Origin: Planctomycetota bacterium | Lineage (GTDB): Bacteria; Planctomycetota; UBA8108; JACQVS01 | Direction: 5' to 3' | Length of the DNA: 60,629 nt | NCBI GenBank assembly: GCA_028280485.1 | Contig: JANQLS010000095.1 | Span: forward strand, 1 to 60,629 | In this document: positions 9,348 to 16,052 of the stretch, piece after piece | How the letters are laid out: each line of letters begins with the position of its first letter | Position numbering within the stretch: position 1 is the first letter of the stretch | Notes under the pieces: model-generated | What the model was told of the DNA's origin: nothing | Seen by the model: only the letters and a program-made list of their open reading frames with translations | Databases searched by the model: none | Program-made: the position numbers and the translations under genes

Positions 9348-10802
9348 ATGATGTCACCTCGGCCCTCTAACGGTATCCAAAAATCCTCTTTTCTACTAGC
9401 TCTATTGTCTTCTCTGGCATTATGCGCAAGCCTTCAATCGAGTGAGAGTAAAGTCACTCTGCCTAAAGATATTTCGACTCGAAAATCGGGGGTCGATTAC
9501 CCTACGTTTCTGGGTTCGACGGGAGATAACCGATCGACCGAAAAGGGGATTCGAACCGATTGGGGGCGAGACAAATTGCCGCTCGTTTGGAAGAAAAATT
9601 TGGGAACGGGTTACGGTGGTCCTTCTATTTCTCGAGGGCGCCTCTTCTCGTTCGACCGAGTCGGCGATCACGCTCGTCTCCAATGTTTGAACAGTGAAAC
9701 CGGGAAGTTGCTGTGGGAGTTCAAGTATCCCACCGACTACGAAGATCGTTTTGGATATAACAACGGCCCTCGCTGTACTCCCGTGGTGGAGGGAGATCGA
9801 GTCTATCTCTTCGGTGCCGAAGGCATGCTCTACTGTTTGAGTATCCAAAATAAGGGTAAGGAAATTTGGAAAGTTGATACCCGTAAGAAGTATCAAGTGG
9901 AGCAAAACTTCTTCGGAGTGGGCTCGACTCCAGTAATCGAAAAAGACCTCCTTTTGGTTCACATCGGAGGAACCCCGACTGGAGAGGGTAAGTCGGCCAA
10001 TTCGGATTCGAAATGGAAAGGTTCCTCGGTGGTGGCATTCGATAAGCTCACCGGAAAGGTTCGTTACGAAGTTGGTAATGACGACGCGAGTTACGCCAGT
10101 CCTGTCCTGGCTACCATCCAAAATCGACGCTGGTGTTTGATGTTTAGCAAGAGCGGTTTGATGGGTTTCAATCCGGCCGATGGCAAGGCTGATTTTCTTT
10201 ATCCCTGGCGAGCTAAGATCTATGAATCGGTCAATGCCTCGAATCCCATCGTGATCGGGGATCAGGTCTTCATCAGTGAGACTTACGGTCCCGGCAGCAG
10301 CCTTCTGAAAGTTAAACCCGGCGGCTATGAACTCAAGTGGCGCGACCCAGAGCGTAGTCGAAAGCGGGCGATGCAAACTCATTGGAATACGGCGATCCAT
10401 CATGAAGGCTATATCTATGGAAGCAGTGGGCGGCATTCTCACAATGCTGTACTCCGTTGTATCGCCTTGAAGGATGGTGAAGTGAAGTGGTCGGTGCCTC
10501 GTCTCAGTCGGTCGTCGCTTCTTTACGTTGATCAGCATTTCGTTTGTTTGACCGAGTACGGCGAAGTTTTTCTCTTTAAGGCGAATCCTGAGAAATTCGA
10601 GCCTGTCACTCAAGCTCGATTGATCGATGAAGTCGGTTCTCCAATGTTGCGCTATCCGGCTTGGGCTGCTCCCGTGCTTTCTCATGGGCTCCTCTATTTG
10701 CGTTGTAGCGGTCAGCGGCCCGATGAGAGTCGATTGCTTTGTTTAGAGCTCATTCCTCAAAAGGGCGAGCAGAAGAAATCAGCCGACTCTGAGAAGAAGT
10801 GA
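9348..10802 (+). CDS. Secreted PQQ-like beta-propeller protein (BamB-like)
   Basis: The 484-residue protein has a signal peptide with a hydrophobic core at about 15-28. The rest is built of propeller blades with the PQQ/pyrrolo-quinoline repeat character: CLNSETGKLLWEF, AFDKLTGKVRYEV and CIALKDGEVKWSV are typical blade ends. It starts close to TFLGSTGDNRSTEKG, a segment common in planctomycete outer-wall propeller proteins. No catalytic residues of true PQQ dehydrogenases are evident, so a structural or binding role is more likely. GAAGG at about 9339-9343 supports ATG 9348. The gene stands alone between repeat-rich spacers. A long antisense open frame over it is a codon-bias shadow. Confidence 0.82.
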   Translation: MMSPRPSNGIQKSSFLLALLSSLALCASLQSSESKVTLPKDISTRKSGVDYPTFLGSTGDNRSTEKGIRTDWGRDKLPLVWKKNLGTGYGGPSISRGRLFSFDRVGDHARLQCLNSETGKLLWEFKYPTDYEDRFGYNNGPRCTPVVEGDRVYLFGAEGMLYCLSIQNKGKEIWKVDTRKKYQVEQNFFGVGSTPVIEKDLLLVHIGGTPTGEGKSANSDSKWKGSSVVAFDKLTGKVRYEVGNDDASYASPVLATIQNRRWCLMFSKSGLMGFNPADGKADFLYPWRAKIYESVNASNPIVIGDQVFISETYGPGSSLLKVKPGGYELKWRDPERSRKRAMQTHWNTAIHHEGYIYGSSGRHSHNAVLRCIALKDGEVKWSVPRLSRSSLLYVDQHFVCLTEYGEVFLFKANPEKFEPVTQARLIDEVGSPMLRYPAWAAPVLSHGLLYLRCSGQRPDESRLLCLELIPQKGEQKKSADSEKK

Positions 10803-10827
10803 ATTCTTCAGTACTCACAATTTCAAT

Positions 10828-10958
10828 TTCAAGCCCGAAGCGTTAGCGAGGGACAAAACGCATTTACAATCCATCCCTCGCTCAGTGATAATGGTCGCTT
10901 CGCTCCTTCGTGCGCGTAAGCCTTCGGCTTACGCGCTTCCTAAAGATTCGGGCTTGAA
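10828..10958. repeat. Nested cruciform element, AAGCCCGAAGCG family (copy 1)
   Basis: Three nested or sequential pairings are visible. The outer arms are TTCAAGCCCGAA (10828-10839) and TTCGGGCTTGAA (10947-10958). Next come AGCGAGGGA (10845-10853) and TCCCTCGCT (10874-10882). Inside is a perfect 11-bp hairpin, GCGCGTAAGCC / GGCTTACGCGC (10912-10936), with a TTC loop. Related arms occur at 11211-11344, 20888-21049 and near 60484-60495. Confidence 0.85.
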
Positions 10959-11210
10959 GCGGTTTAGAATCAGCGAATACCTGAAGTATACCGTCAATGT
11001 CTTTGCCTTTGTTTTCGCATTCCGGATAATTATTTTCACTTTACGACATTTCTGATTTGTATCTATTTATTAAGAATATTTGTAAATAATGCGTTATTAT
11101 TTGTTTTCGGTTCTCCCTTTGACTGTTTAAGTTGTCACTTTACGTCGACCTAGAGCTGTAGGAGTCGGCTCAGCCCCTGAGCCGGTAGAGTTTCTACAGG
11201 ATTGCTTAGT

Positions 11211-11344
11211 TAGCCCGGAGCGTAAGCGACCGGATGCGTCCTCGCGATGAACTTCCCATTGGCATGTTTTTAGAGGGAGCAAAAGTAACTTAGAATCCAC
11301 GTATAAAAACTTTAGCAATGTCCCGTCGCTTACGCTTCGGGCTA
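11211..11344. repeat. Long inverted repeat, AAGCCCGAAGCG family (copy 2)
   Basis: A 20-nt left arm at 11211-11230 (TAGCCCGGAGCGTAAGCGAC) pairs with a right arm at 11325-11344, with a single G-T wobble across the arm. The ~94-bp inner segment shows no obvious gene. Confidence 0.8.
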
Positions 11345-11400
11345 GTTGAGTTGGAAGTCTTAAAAAATTCACAGTCTTGGAGTGAGCCGCCTACTAGTGA

Positions 11401-11419
11401 CCTCACGTGGAACGTGAGG
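11401..11419. promoter_or_regulatory. Perfect palindrome 25 bp before the regulator gene, possible operator
   Basis: CCTCACGT and ACGTGAGG flank a GGA loop, giving an 8-bp perfect inverted repeat ending 25 bp before the ATG at 11445. Its position in the likely promoter region of a DNA-binding regulator allows an autoregulatory operator. It could equally be one more of the window's intergenic hairpins, since its loop and length resemble them. Confidence 0.35.
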
Positions 11420-11444
11420 ACTGCCATAGCCGGCTACTTTCATT

Positions 11445-12617
11445 ATGCGAGCACGTCGAAAGCGAGTTGCTTTACTCATCGAAACTTCTAAGGGTTACGG
11501 GCGAGGAGTCCTCAAGGGGATCTGTCGGTATACCCAGGCTGAGGCTCGCTGGGAAATTACCGTGGATGAACGTGGGTTAGAAACTCCGATTCCGCCCTGG
11601 TTAGGGTCGTGGAAGGGGGATGGGGCGATCACTCGAAGTGAAGATTTAGAACTTCCTCGGGCCGCGAGAAGTTGTGGGGCTTCAGTCGTCCATCTCGGAG
11701 GTAGTCTTCATAAAGACTTTCCTACGGTCACCTCAAAAGAAGATGAGATCGCTTCTTTTGCCATCGAACACTTTAGCGATCGTGGTTTCACTAATTTAGG
11801 TTTTGTGGGGGCTCAGGGAGCTCGATGGTCTGAAAAAAGGTTAGCTTCATTTCTTCAACAAACAAAAGAAATCGGAGTCGAGCCTCGGGTCTTAAAGATG
11901 CCCCCTTTAAATCGCTTGGATCATTCCTGGGGAAAAGATCGATCGATTATCGATGAGTGGTTGAAAGAATTTCAACCTCCAGTCGGGATCCTGGCGTGTT
12001 ACGACGTGATGGGGATGCGAGTGCTCGAAGCTTGTCGAAGGATCGGCTTTGCGGTGCCCGAAGAAATCGCGGTCCTGGGGGTCGATAATGATGAAATATT
12101 ATGTGAACTCGCCTCTCCACAGCTTTCTAGCATCGAGCAAGATGTTGAGCGCATCGGTTTCGAGGCGGCGAAGCTTCTCGATGCATTGATGGAAGGTGAG
12201 GATGTTCCTCGTGAAGTCTCGGTCTCTCCTTCAAGGATCGTTCCTCGAATGTCGACAGATATTGTAGCGATCGATGATCCGCAAGTGGCTCAAGCCCTGC
12301 AGTACATTCGAGATCATGCTTGTGAAGGTATCTCTGTCGATCAAGTGGCTGAGTTTGCAGCTTTGTCTCGGCGAGCCTTAGAGCGTCGGTTTCAACAACT
12401 GTTAGGGCGATCACCGGGGAAAGAAATACTCAAGCTTCAGATCGATCGTAGCAAAGAACTTTTACGACAATCCGATTTCAAATTAGAGGTCATCGCCCAT
12501 CGCTGTGGCTTTTCTAGCGCCTCTTATTTCTGTCGAGCCTTTTTAAAAGCAACTGGTTATTCCCCTCGGAAATGGAAAGAAGGCTGGGCTCAGCATGATT
12601 CTTCTACTAAAGGGTAA
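11445..12617 (+). CDS. XylR-like regulator: sugar-binding domain + AraC-type HTH
   Basis: The 390-residue protein combines a LacI/periplasmic-binding-like sensor domain (about 5-275) with a C-terminal AraC-type double helix-turn-helix (about 280-385). The sensor runs from VALLIETSKGYGRGVLKGI to AVLGVDNDEILCELASPQLSS. The HTH includes the signature CGFSSASYFCRAFLKATGYSPRKWK. This architecture matches the xylose regulator XylR of enterobacteria and its many Planctomycete/Verrucomicrobium relatives, which switch sugar-use genes on when the sensor binds a sugar. The next gene begins 11 bp downstream, so it is likely co-transcribed with the maltokinase-like gene. The ligand is not readable from the sequence. 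Confidence 0.85.
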   Translation: MRARRKRVALLIETSKGYGRGVLKGICRYTQAEARWEITVDERGLETPIPPWLGSWKGDGAITRSEDLELPRAARSCGASVVHLGGSLHKDFPTVTSKEDEIASFAIEHFSDRGFTNLGFVGAQGARWSEKRLASFLQQTKEIGVEPRVLKMPPLNRLDHSWGKDRSIIDEWLKEFQPPVGILACYDVMGMRVLEACRRIGFAVPEEIAVLGVDNDEILCELASPQLSSIEQDVERIGFEAAKLLDALMEGEDVPREVSVSPSRIVPRMSTDIVAIDDPQVAQALQYIRDHACEGISVDQVAEFAALSRRALERRFQQLLGRSPGKEILKLQIDRSKELLRQSDFKLEVIAHRCGFSSASYFCRAFLKATGYSPRKWKEGWAQHDSSTKG

Positions 12618-12628
12618 GAGTATTCTCG

Positions 12629-13963
12629 ATGACATCTCCGACTGAAGAGATTTCAGTTTCCACTTGGAACTCTTTTTTGAAGCAATGCCGTTGGTATGGT
12701 CACAAAGATCAATCCTTAGTGGAGGTTGAGCTTCTCGCATCAGAGTCTCAGGGAAAGGGGCGGTCGTGGTCCTTGCTTCAGTTGAAATTCGAGAGTGGAA
12801 ATCACGCCATCTATCAGGTCTCTGGGATTCAGGAGAGTTTGGGTGAAGCTGGTCAAATTATTGAAGATCCCGCCAGTGAAAAATCTCTTCAGTGGTTGAG
12901 TGATCTTCTCGAGAGAGATCGATCCTCTATCGGTTCGGGGGAATTTAAAACGGTTATTCAAAATCCGATAAGTTCCAATCTTGGTCCTAATCATTCCATC
13001 GAATGTTTGACGGGGGAGATGTCGAATACCTTGATTCGCTTGGGGGATGGAGTGCTATTAAAGCTCTATCGCTCGCTTGAATTCGGGCCTAATCCCGAAG
13101 TTCTGGCTTACGATATTCTCAACCGAGAGGGTTTTAAATCTTGTCCCAAGCTTTATTCGAGTTTGAGTTTTAAGCCGGAATCGAGTGCTGACTCACTGAC
13201 CCTCGCTCTTTGGTTCGAAGATTTAGGTGATTGTGATGACCTTTGGACTCGGTTTATCGAACCCGAGACCTCCGATGCTGACATTCAAAAATTTGCCACC
13301 CACTTAGGAAAGCTGACGGCGGAATTTCACGGAATCTTCTTAAAGGATGCCCTCAGTCAATCCGTTCCTCAGCAAGAACTGACGGTGGACTTGGCTTATG
13401 TTGAAACGCTCTCTCGACTCTCCACTTTAGAGTCCCGTTTATCGGGTCGCCTCAAAGAACAAGTGATTCAGTTGATCTCAAGAAAAACTGAAATAGATCA
13501 CCTCCTTGGGACGGTACCGGAGTACTCCTTTACACCCATTCAAGTGCATGGGGATTACCATCTCGGCCAGGTTTTACTCAGTGAGGATGACGAGAGGCTC
13601 GTCGTCTTCGATTTTGAGGGTGAGCCTTTAGCTCGATTGGAAGATCGCCTTCAGCGATTCTCGCCCCTCAAAGACATCGCCAGTATGCTGCGTTCTTTCT
13701 CGTACGCACAAGTTGTTGGGAAAAAAGAGGCCCAATGGAAAGAAGGGATTCGGGAAGCCTTTCTCGATTCTTATATCCAAACGGCTCTCTCCCAAAAAAA
13801 CTCGAGCTCGCTCTTGCCTTCTGATCCTAAACAGGTAAGGTCTTTGCTTCGGTTTTTTGAGCTTCAAAAAGCATTTCGAGAGATGGAGTACGAGTTGGCC
13901 CATCGCCCCGATTGGTTGCACGTTCCGGTGAGTGGGGTTTTAGAGGCATTGATCCATCCGTAG
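12629..13963 (+). CDS. Maltokinase-like phosphotransferase
   Basis: The 444-residue protein has the aminoglycoside-phosphotransferase/maltokinase fold. The catalytic loop HGDYHLGQ lies near residue 306 and the metal-binding DFEGEP near 328. The block EPLARLEDRLQRFSPLKDIA that follows is typical of Mak/Pep2-type maltokinases rather than antibiotic kinases. The N-terminal cap (about 10-110) also fits maltokinase. The family phosphorylates maltose with ATP to maltose 1-phosphate, the donor for GlgE. Residues 139-147 (MSNTLIRLG) start the kinase N-lobe. It lies 11 bp after the XylR-like gene and 220 bp before a GlgM/GlgA-like gene. GlgE and GlgB are not in the window. The TAG stop is part of the palindrome that follows. 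Confidence 0.82.
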   Translation: MTSPTEEISVSTWNSFLKQCRWYGHKDQSLVEVELLASESQGKGRSWSLLQLKFESGNHAIYQVSGIQESLGEAGQIIEDPASEKSLQWLSDLLERDRSSIGSGEFKTVIQNPISSNLGPNHSIECLTGEMSNTLIRLGDGVLLKLYRSLEFGPNPEVLAYDILNREGFKSCPKLYSSLSFKPESSADSLTLALWFEDLGDCDDLWTRFIEPETSDADIQKFATHLGKLTAEFHGIFLKDALSQSVPQQELTVDLAYVETLSRLSTLESRLSGRLKEQVIQLISRKTEIDHLLGTVPEYSFTPIQVHGDYHLGQVLLSEDDERLVVFDFEGEPLARLEDRLQRFSPLKDIASMLRSFSYAQVVGKKEAQWKEGIREAFLDSYIQTALSQKNSSSLLPSDPKQVRSLLRFFELQKAFREMEYELAHRPDWLHVPVSGVLEALIHP

Positions 13964-14024
13964 CCGAACTTGTCAAAGTTTGGCTTCTCGTGTTTGTTCG
14001 CCAAATTCTTACGAATTCGGCTAC
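13960..14024. repeat. Inverted pair of TAGCCGAATTC palindromes
   Basis: The left unit at 13960-13984 (GTAGCCGAACTT ... AAGTTTGGC) and the right unit at 14000-14024 (GCCAAATTC ... GAATTCGGCTAC) are inverted to each other, separated by 15 bases. Each unit folds alone and both can pair over their length. The TAG of the left unit is the stop codon of the maltokinase-like gene. Confidence 0.85.
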
Positions 14025-14183
14025 GGGATTTCAACGTCCGCTAACCCTCGTCTGTTAAGGACTTTTCATTTCTTTTATCTCGACTACATGCCGATAGCTG
14101 AGTATGTGCATGTATCTCCACTGATGGCGATCTCGAATCGAGATCGTTCGGACTTCCCATAACTTTAACCATCGAAGAATCAC

Positions 14184-15425
14184 ATGAGTTCTAGCTCCAC
14201 TCGCGTACTCACTCTGACTAAAGAATACCCACCTCACGTCTACGGCGGCGCTGGGGTTCATGTTGAAAATTTAACTCGAGAGTTATCTAAGATCGCTCAG
14301 GTCGATGTGCGATGCTTTGGTGACCAACAATTAGATTTCACTTCGGGTCAACCGTCAGTGGCCGGTTTTAAAAACCAGTTTTCGTTTCCTGATAATCTTG
14401 ACCCTCGTTTACTTAAAGCCTTAGAACCCTTGGCCGTCAATTTAGGGATCGCCAGCCAACCTGTCGAAGCCGATGTTGTTCACTGTCACACTTGGTATTC
14501 GATGATGGCGGGATTTTGGATCAAGACTCTTTACGGTATTCCTCTCGTCGTGACCACTCACTCCTTAGAACCTCTTCGCCCTTGGAAAGAAGAACAACTT
14601 GGGCGTGGTTACCATCTTTCAAGTTGGATGGAAAAGACGGTGGTTGAAGCGGCGGATGCGGTGATCGCCGTATCTGAAGGTACTCGCGCCGAGGTGATGG
14701 AGGTTTACGATCTCGATCCCGAAAAAGTGCACGTGATTTATAACGGTATCGATCTTGATCGATATCAGTCAAGCGATGCGACAGAGGTCTTGAAGAAATA
14801 TGGTGTCGACCCCAGTCAGCCTTACCTTCTCTTCGTCGGAAGAATTACGAAGCAGAAAGGGATCTTGCATTTGATCGAAGCCTTGCATCATATGCGACCC
14901 GGAATTCAAGCTGTCCTCTGTGCGGGTATGCCGGATACCGAAGAGATCGGTAATGCCACTGCGAACGCTGTTAAAGAGCTTCAGAAAACACGCGAGGGAG
15001 TTCATTGGATTCCGGAGATGGTTCCCATCGAAGACATCATTCCTCTCTACAGTGGTGCGAGCGTCTTTGTTTGTCCTTCAGTTTATGAACCCTTCGGTAT
15101 TATCAATCTCGAAGCGATGGCCTGTAAAACTCCTGTGGTTGCCAGTGCGGTGGGAGGAATTCCTGAAGTCGTCGTCGATGGTGAAACAGGATATTTAGTT
15201 TCTGTCGACCAAAACACTCCTCCTGATTTTTCACCCGTCGACCCGGCGAAGTTTGCGCAAGATCTTGCCGCTGGGATCCATCGAGTTTTAGATGACCCTG
15301 ACGCTAAAACAAACATGGGATTAGCCGGTCGTAAACGAGTTGAAGAGCATTTCAGTTGGGCGAGCATCGCTAAAAAGACCTTAGGGCTCTATGAGTCTTT
15401 GTGTCGTCAGAAGGTGGGATGTTGA
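14184..15425 (+). CDS. GT4 glycosyltransferase of the GlgM / actinobacterial GlgA type
   Basis: The 413-residue protein is a GT-B fold retaining glycosyltransferase. It has the N-terminal nucleotide-sugar enzyme hallmark KEYPPHVYGGAGVHVENL (13-30), a central FVGRITKQKG (about 217-226) and the GT4 E-x7-E segment EPFGIINLEAMACKTPVVAS (about 302-321). The opening is that of the 'glgA_Coryne' group, whose mycobacterial member GlgM makes maltose 1-phosphate from ADP-glucose and glucose 1-phosphate. It could instead be a plain ADP-glucose glycogen synthase. Being next to a maltokinase-like gene favours the maltose-1-phosphate route, but this is inference. Confidence 0.83.
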   Translation: MSSSSTRVLTLTKEYPPHVYGGAGVHVENLTRELSKIAQVDVRCFGDQQLDFTSGQPSVAGFKNQFSFPDNLDPRLLKALEPLAVNLGIASQPVEADVVHCHTWYSMMAGFWIKTLYGIPLVVTTHSLEPLRPWKEEQLGRGYHLSSWMEKTVVEAADAVIAVSEGTRAEVMEVYDLDPEKVHVIYNGIDLDRYQSSDATEVLKKYGVDPSQPYLLFVGRITKQKGILHLIEALHHMRPGIQAVLCAGMPDTEEIGNATANAVKELQKTREGVHWIPEMVPIEDIIPLYSGASVFVCPSVYEPFGIINLEAMACKTPVVASAVGGIPEVVVDGETGYLVSVDQNTPPDFSPVDPAKFAQDLAAGIHRVLDDPDAKTNMGLAGRKRVEEHFSWASIAKKTLGLYESLCRQKVGC

Positions 15426-15490
15426 AGTTCGACATTAATTCTAGACGCGAGAGCTGCCCCTGACCACGTTAACTTTTAATCGATTCTGAT

Positions 15491-15599
15491 CCTGTAGCGC
15501 CACCCCTTGTGGGTGGCCTTTCCTTGCTGGTTAAAATGAATCTTCAAAAGTTGATTCCCTCTTCAGGAATAGGCCTGGGGCAAACCCAGGCGCTACAGG
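15491..15599. repeat. Three-stem long-range element (GTAGSGSC family)
   Basis: The outer arms CTGTAGCGCC (15492-15501) and GGCGCTACAG (15589-15598) are perfect complements 87 bases apart. Inside the left end, GCCACCC and GGGTGGC pair around CTTGT. Inside the right end, CCTGGG and CCCAGG pair around GCAAA. Compared with the copies at 18426 and 21138, both arms of the outer stem and of the first hairpin have changed together. Confidence 0.85.
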
Positions 15600-15638
15600 C
15601 GTAATCGTTCTTCAATATAAAGACCATTCCACTGAATG

Positions 15639-15687
15639 GCCAAATTCTTACGAATTCGGCTACGGGTTTTCCCGTAGCCTTTTTTTT
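15639..15687 (+). terminator. TAGCCGAATTC palindrome fused to a rho-independent terminator
   Basis: The palindrome GCCAAATTC ... GAATTCGGCTAC (15639-15663) overlaps a second hairpin. That hairpin is GGCTACGGG (15658-15666), a TTTT loop, and CCCGTAGCC (15671-15679), followed by eight T (15680-15687). The 9-bp perfect stem with a T run is a textbook intrinsic terminator for the plus strand. It lies ~230 bp after the glycosyltransferase gene. Confidence 0.8.
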
Positions 15688-15821
15688 ATCAATTCTTAAC
15701 CGAATTCCTGTCAGTTATTCTTTTTCTAACTCACGAATGGCCGTTAGAATTGGAGCTGGAAATAAAGAGCTCCCTAATTTGTTCCTCTAATTGATTCACT
15801 TTTAATGAGTTTCTGTTATTC

Positions 15822-15992
15822 AACAGGGACTAATTAGTTTCTGTTGAATCTTGCTCCTTCGGAGGCAGCTTCAACCGTTTCGGCAATTCTTCGAATCGCC
15901 TGCACTCCGCTAAACATAGGCTCTACGAGCCTATGTTCGCAGCCGAGTTGATCCCAACTCGGCTTAGTTCCTGTTAAATCAACAGGAACTAA
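15822..15992. repeat. Hairpin array with conserved single-stranded segments (copy A)
   Basis: The array is flanked by AACAGGGACTAATTAGTTTCTGTT-like sequence and contains four hairpins: 15852-15867 (loop TTC, one bulge), 15882-15900 (loop TTC), 15913-15937 (11 perfect pairs, loop TAC) and 15942-15963 (9 perfect pairs). It ends with a 12-bp perfect inverted repeat, TTAGTTCCTGTT / AACAGGAACTAA (15964-15992). A second copy starts at 60532, with different stem sequences but the same linkers and loops. Confidence 0.8.
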
Positions 15993-16052
15993 TTACTAAA
16001 AATCTGATCTTTCGTGAATCAACAGGGTTAGTTCTGTATATCAGCTAAAACG

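Larger units (their letters stand above)
10803..11444. other. 640-bp spacer filled with nested palindromes, no gene
   Basis: No supported gene lies here. The spacer holds two large AAGCCCGAAGCG-type cruciform elements (10828-10958 and 11211-11344), a GGCTCA/TGAGCC hairpin near 11167-11183 and a perfect hairpin at 11401-11419. Between them, 11000-11120 is AT-rich. An 81-codon minus-strand frame at 11127-11372 is made almost wholly of these repeats and is not called. Confidence 0.7.
15426..16052. other. 627-bp spacer of structured repeats and a terminator, no gene
   Basis: No gene is supported. In order it holds a long-range three-stem element (15491-15599), a TAGCCGAATTC palindrome that runs into a strong terminator (15639-15687), an AT-rich stretch and a hairpin array (15822-15992). 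The last ~50 bases again contain AACAGGGTTAGTTCTGT, related to the array's flanking sequence, just before the beta-helix gene. Confidence 0.75.

Noticed and set aside
9420..10685. A 421-codon open frame on the minus strand across the PQQ propeller gene
   Set aside because: It lies wholly opposite a well-supported gene, has no recognisable domain and mirrors the codon bias of that gene.
11127..11372. An 81-codon minus-strand frame
   Set aside because: It consists almost wholly of intergenic palindromes and has no start signal or family resemblance.
15822..15992. A CRISPR array
   Set aside because: The hairpins are not identical direct repeats with equal-length spacers, and no cas gene is near.
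15822..15992. An integron attC site
   Set aside because: Although folded and flanked by GTT/AAC, the core and inverse-core patterns and a gene cassette are missing, and no integrase is present.
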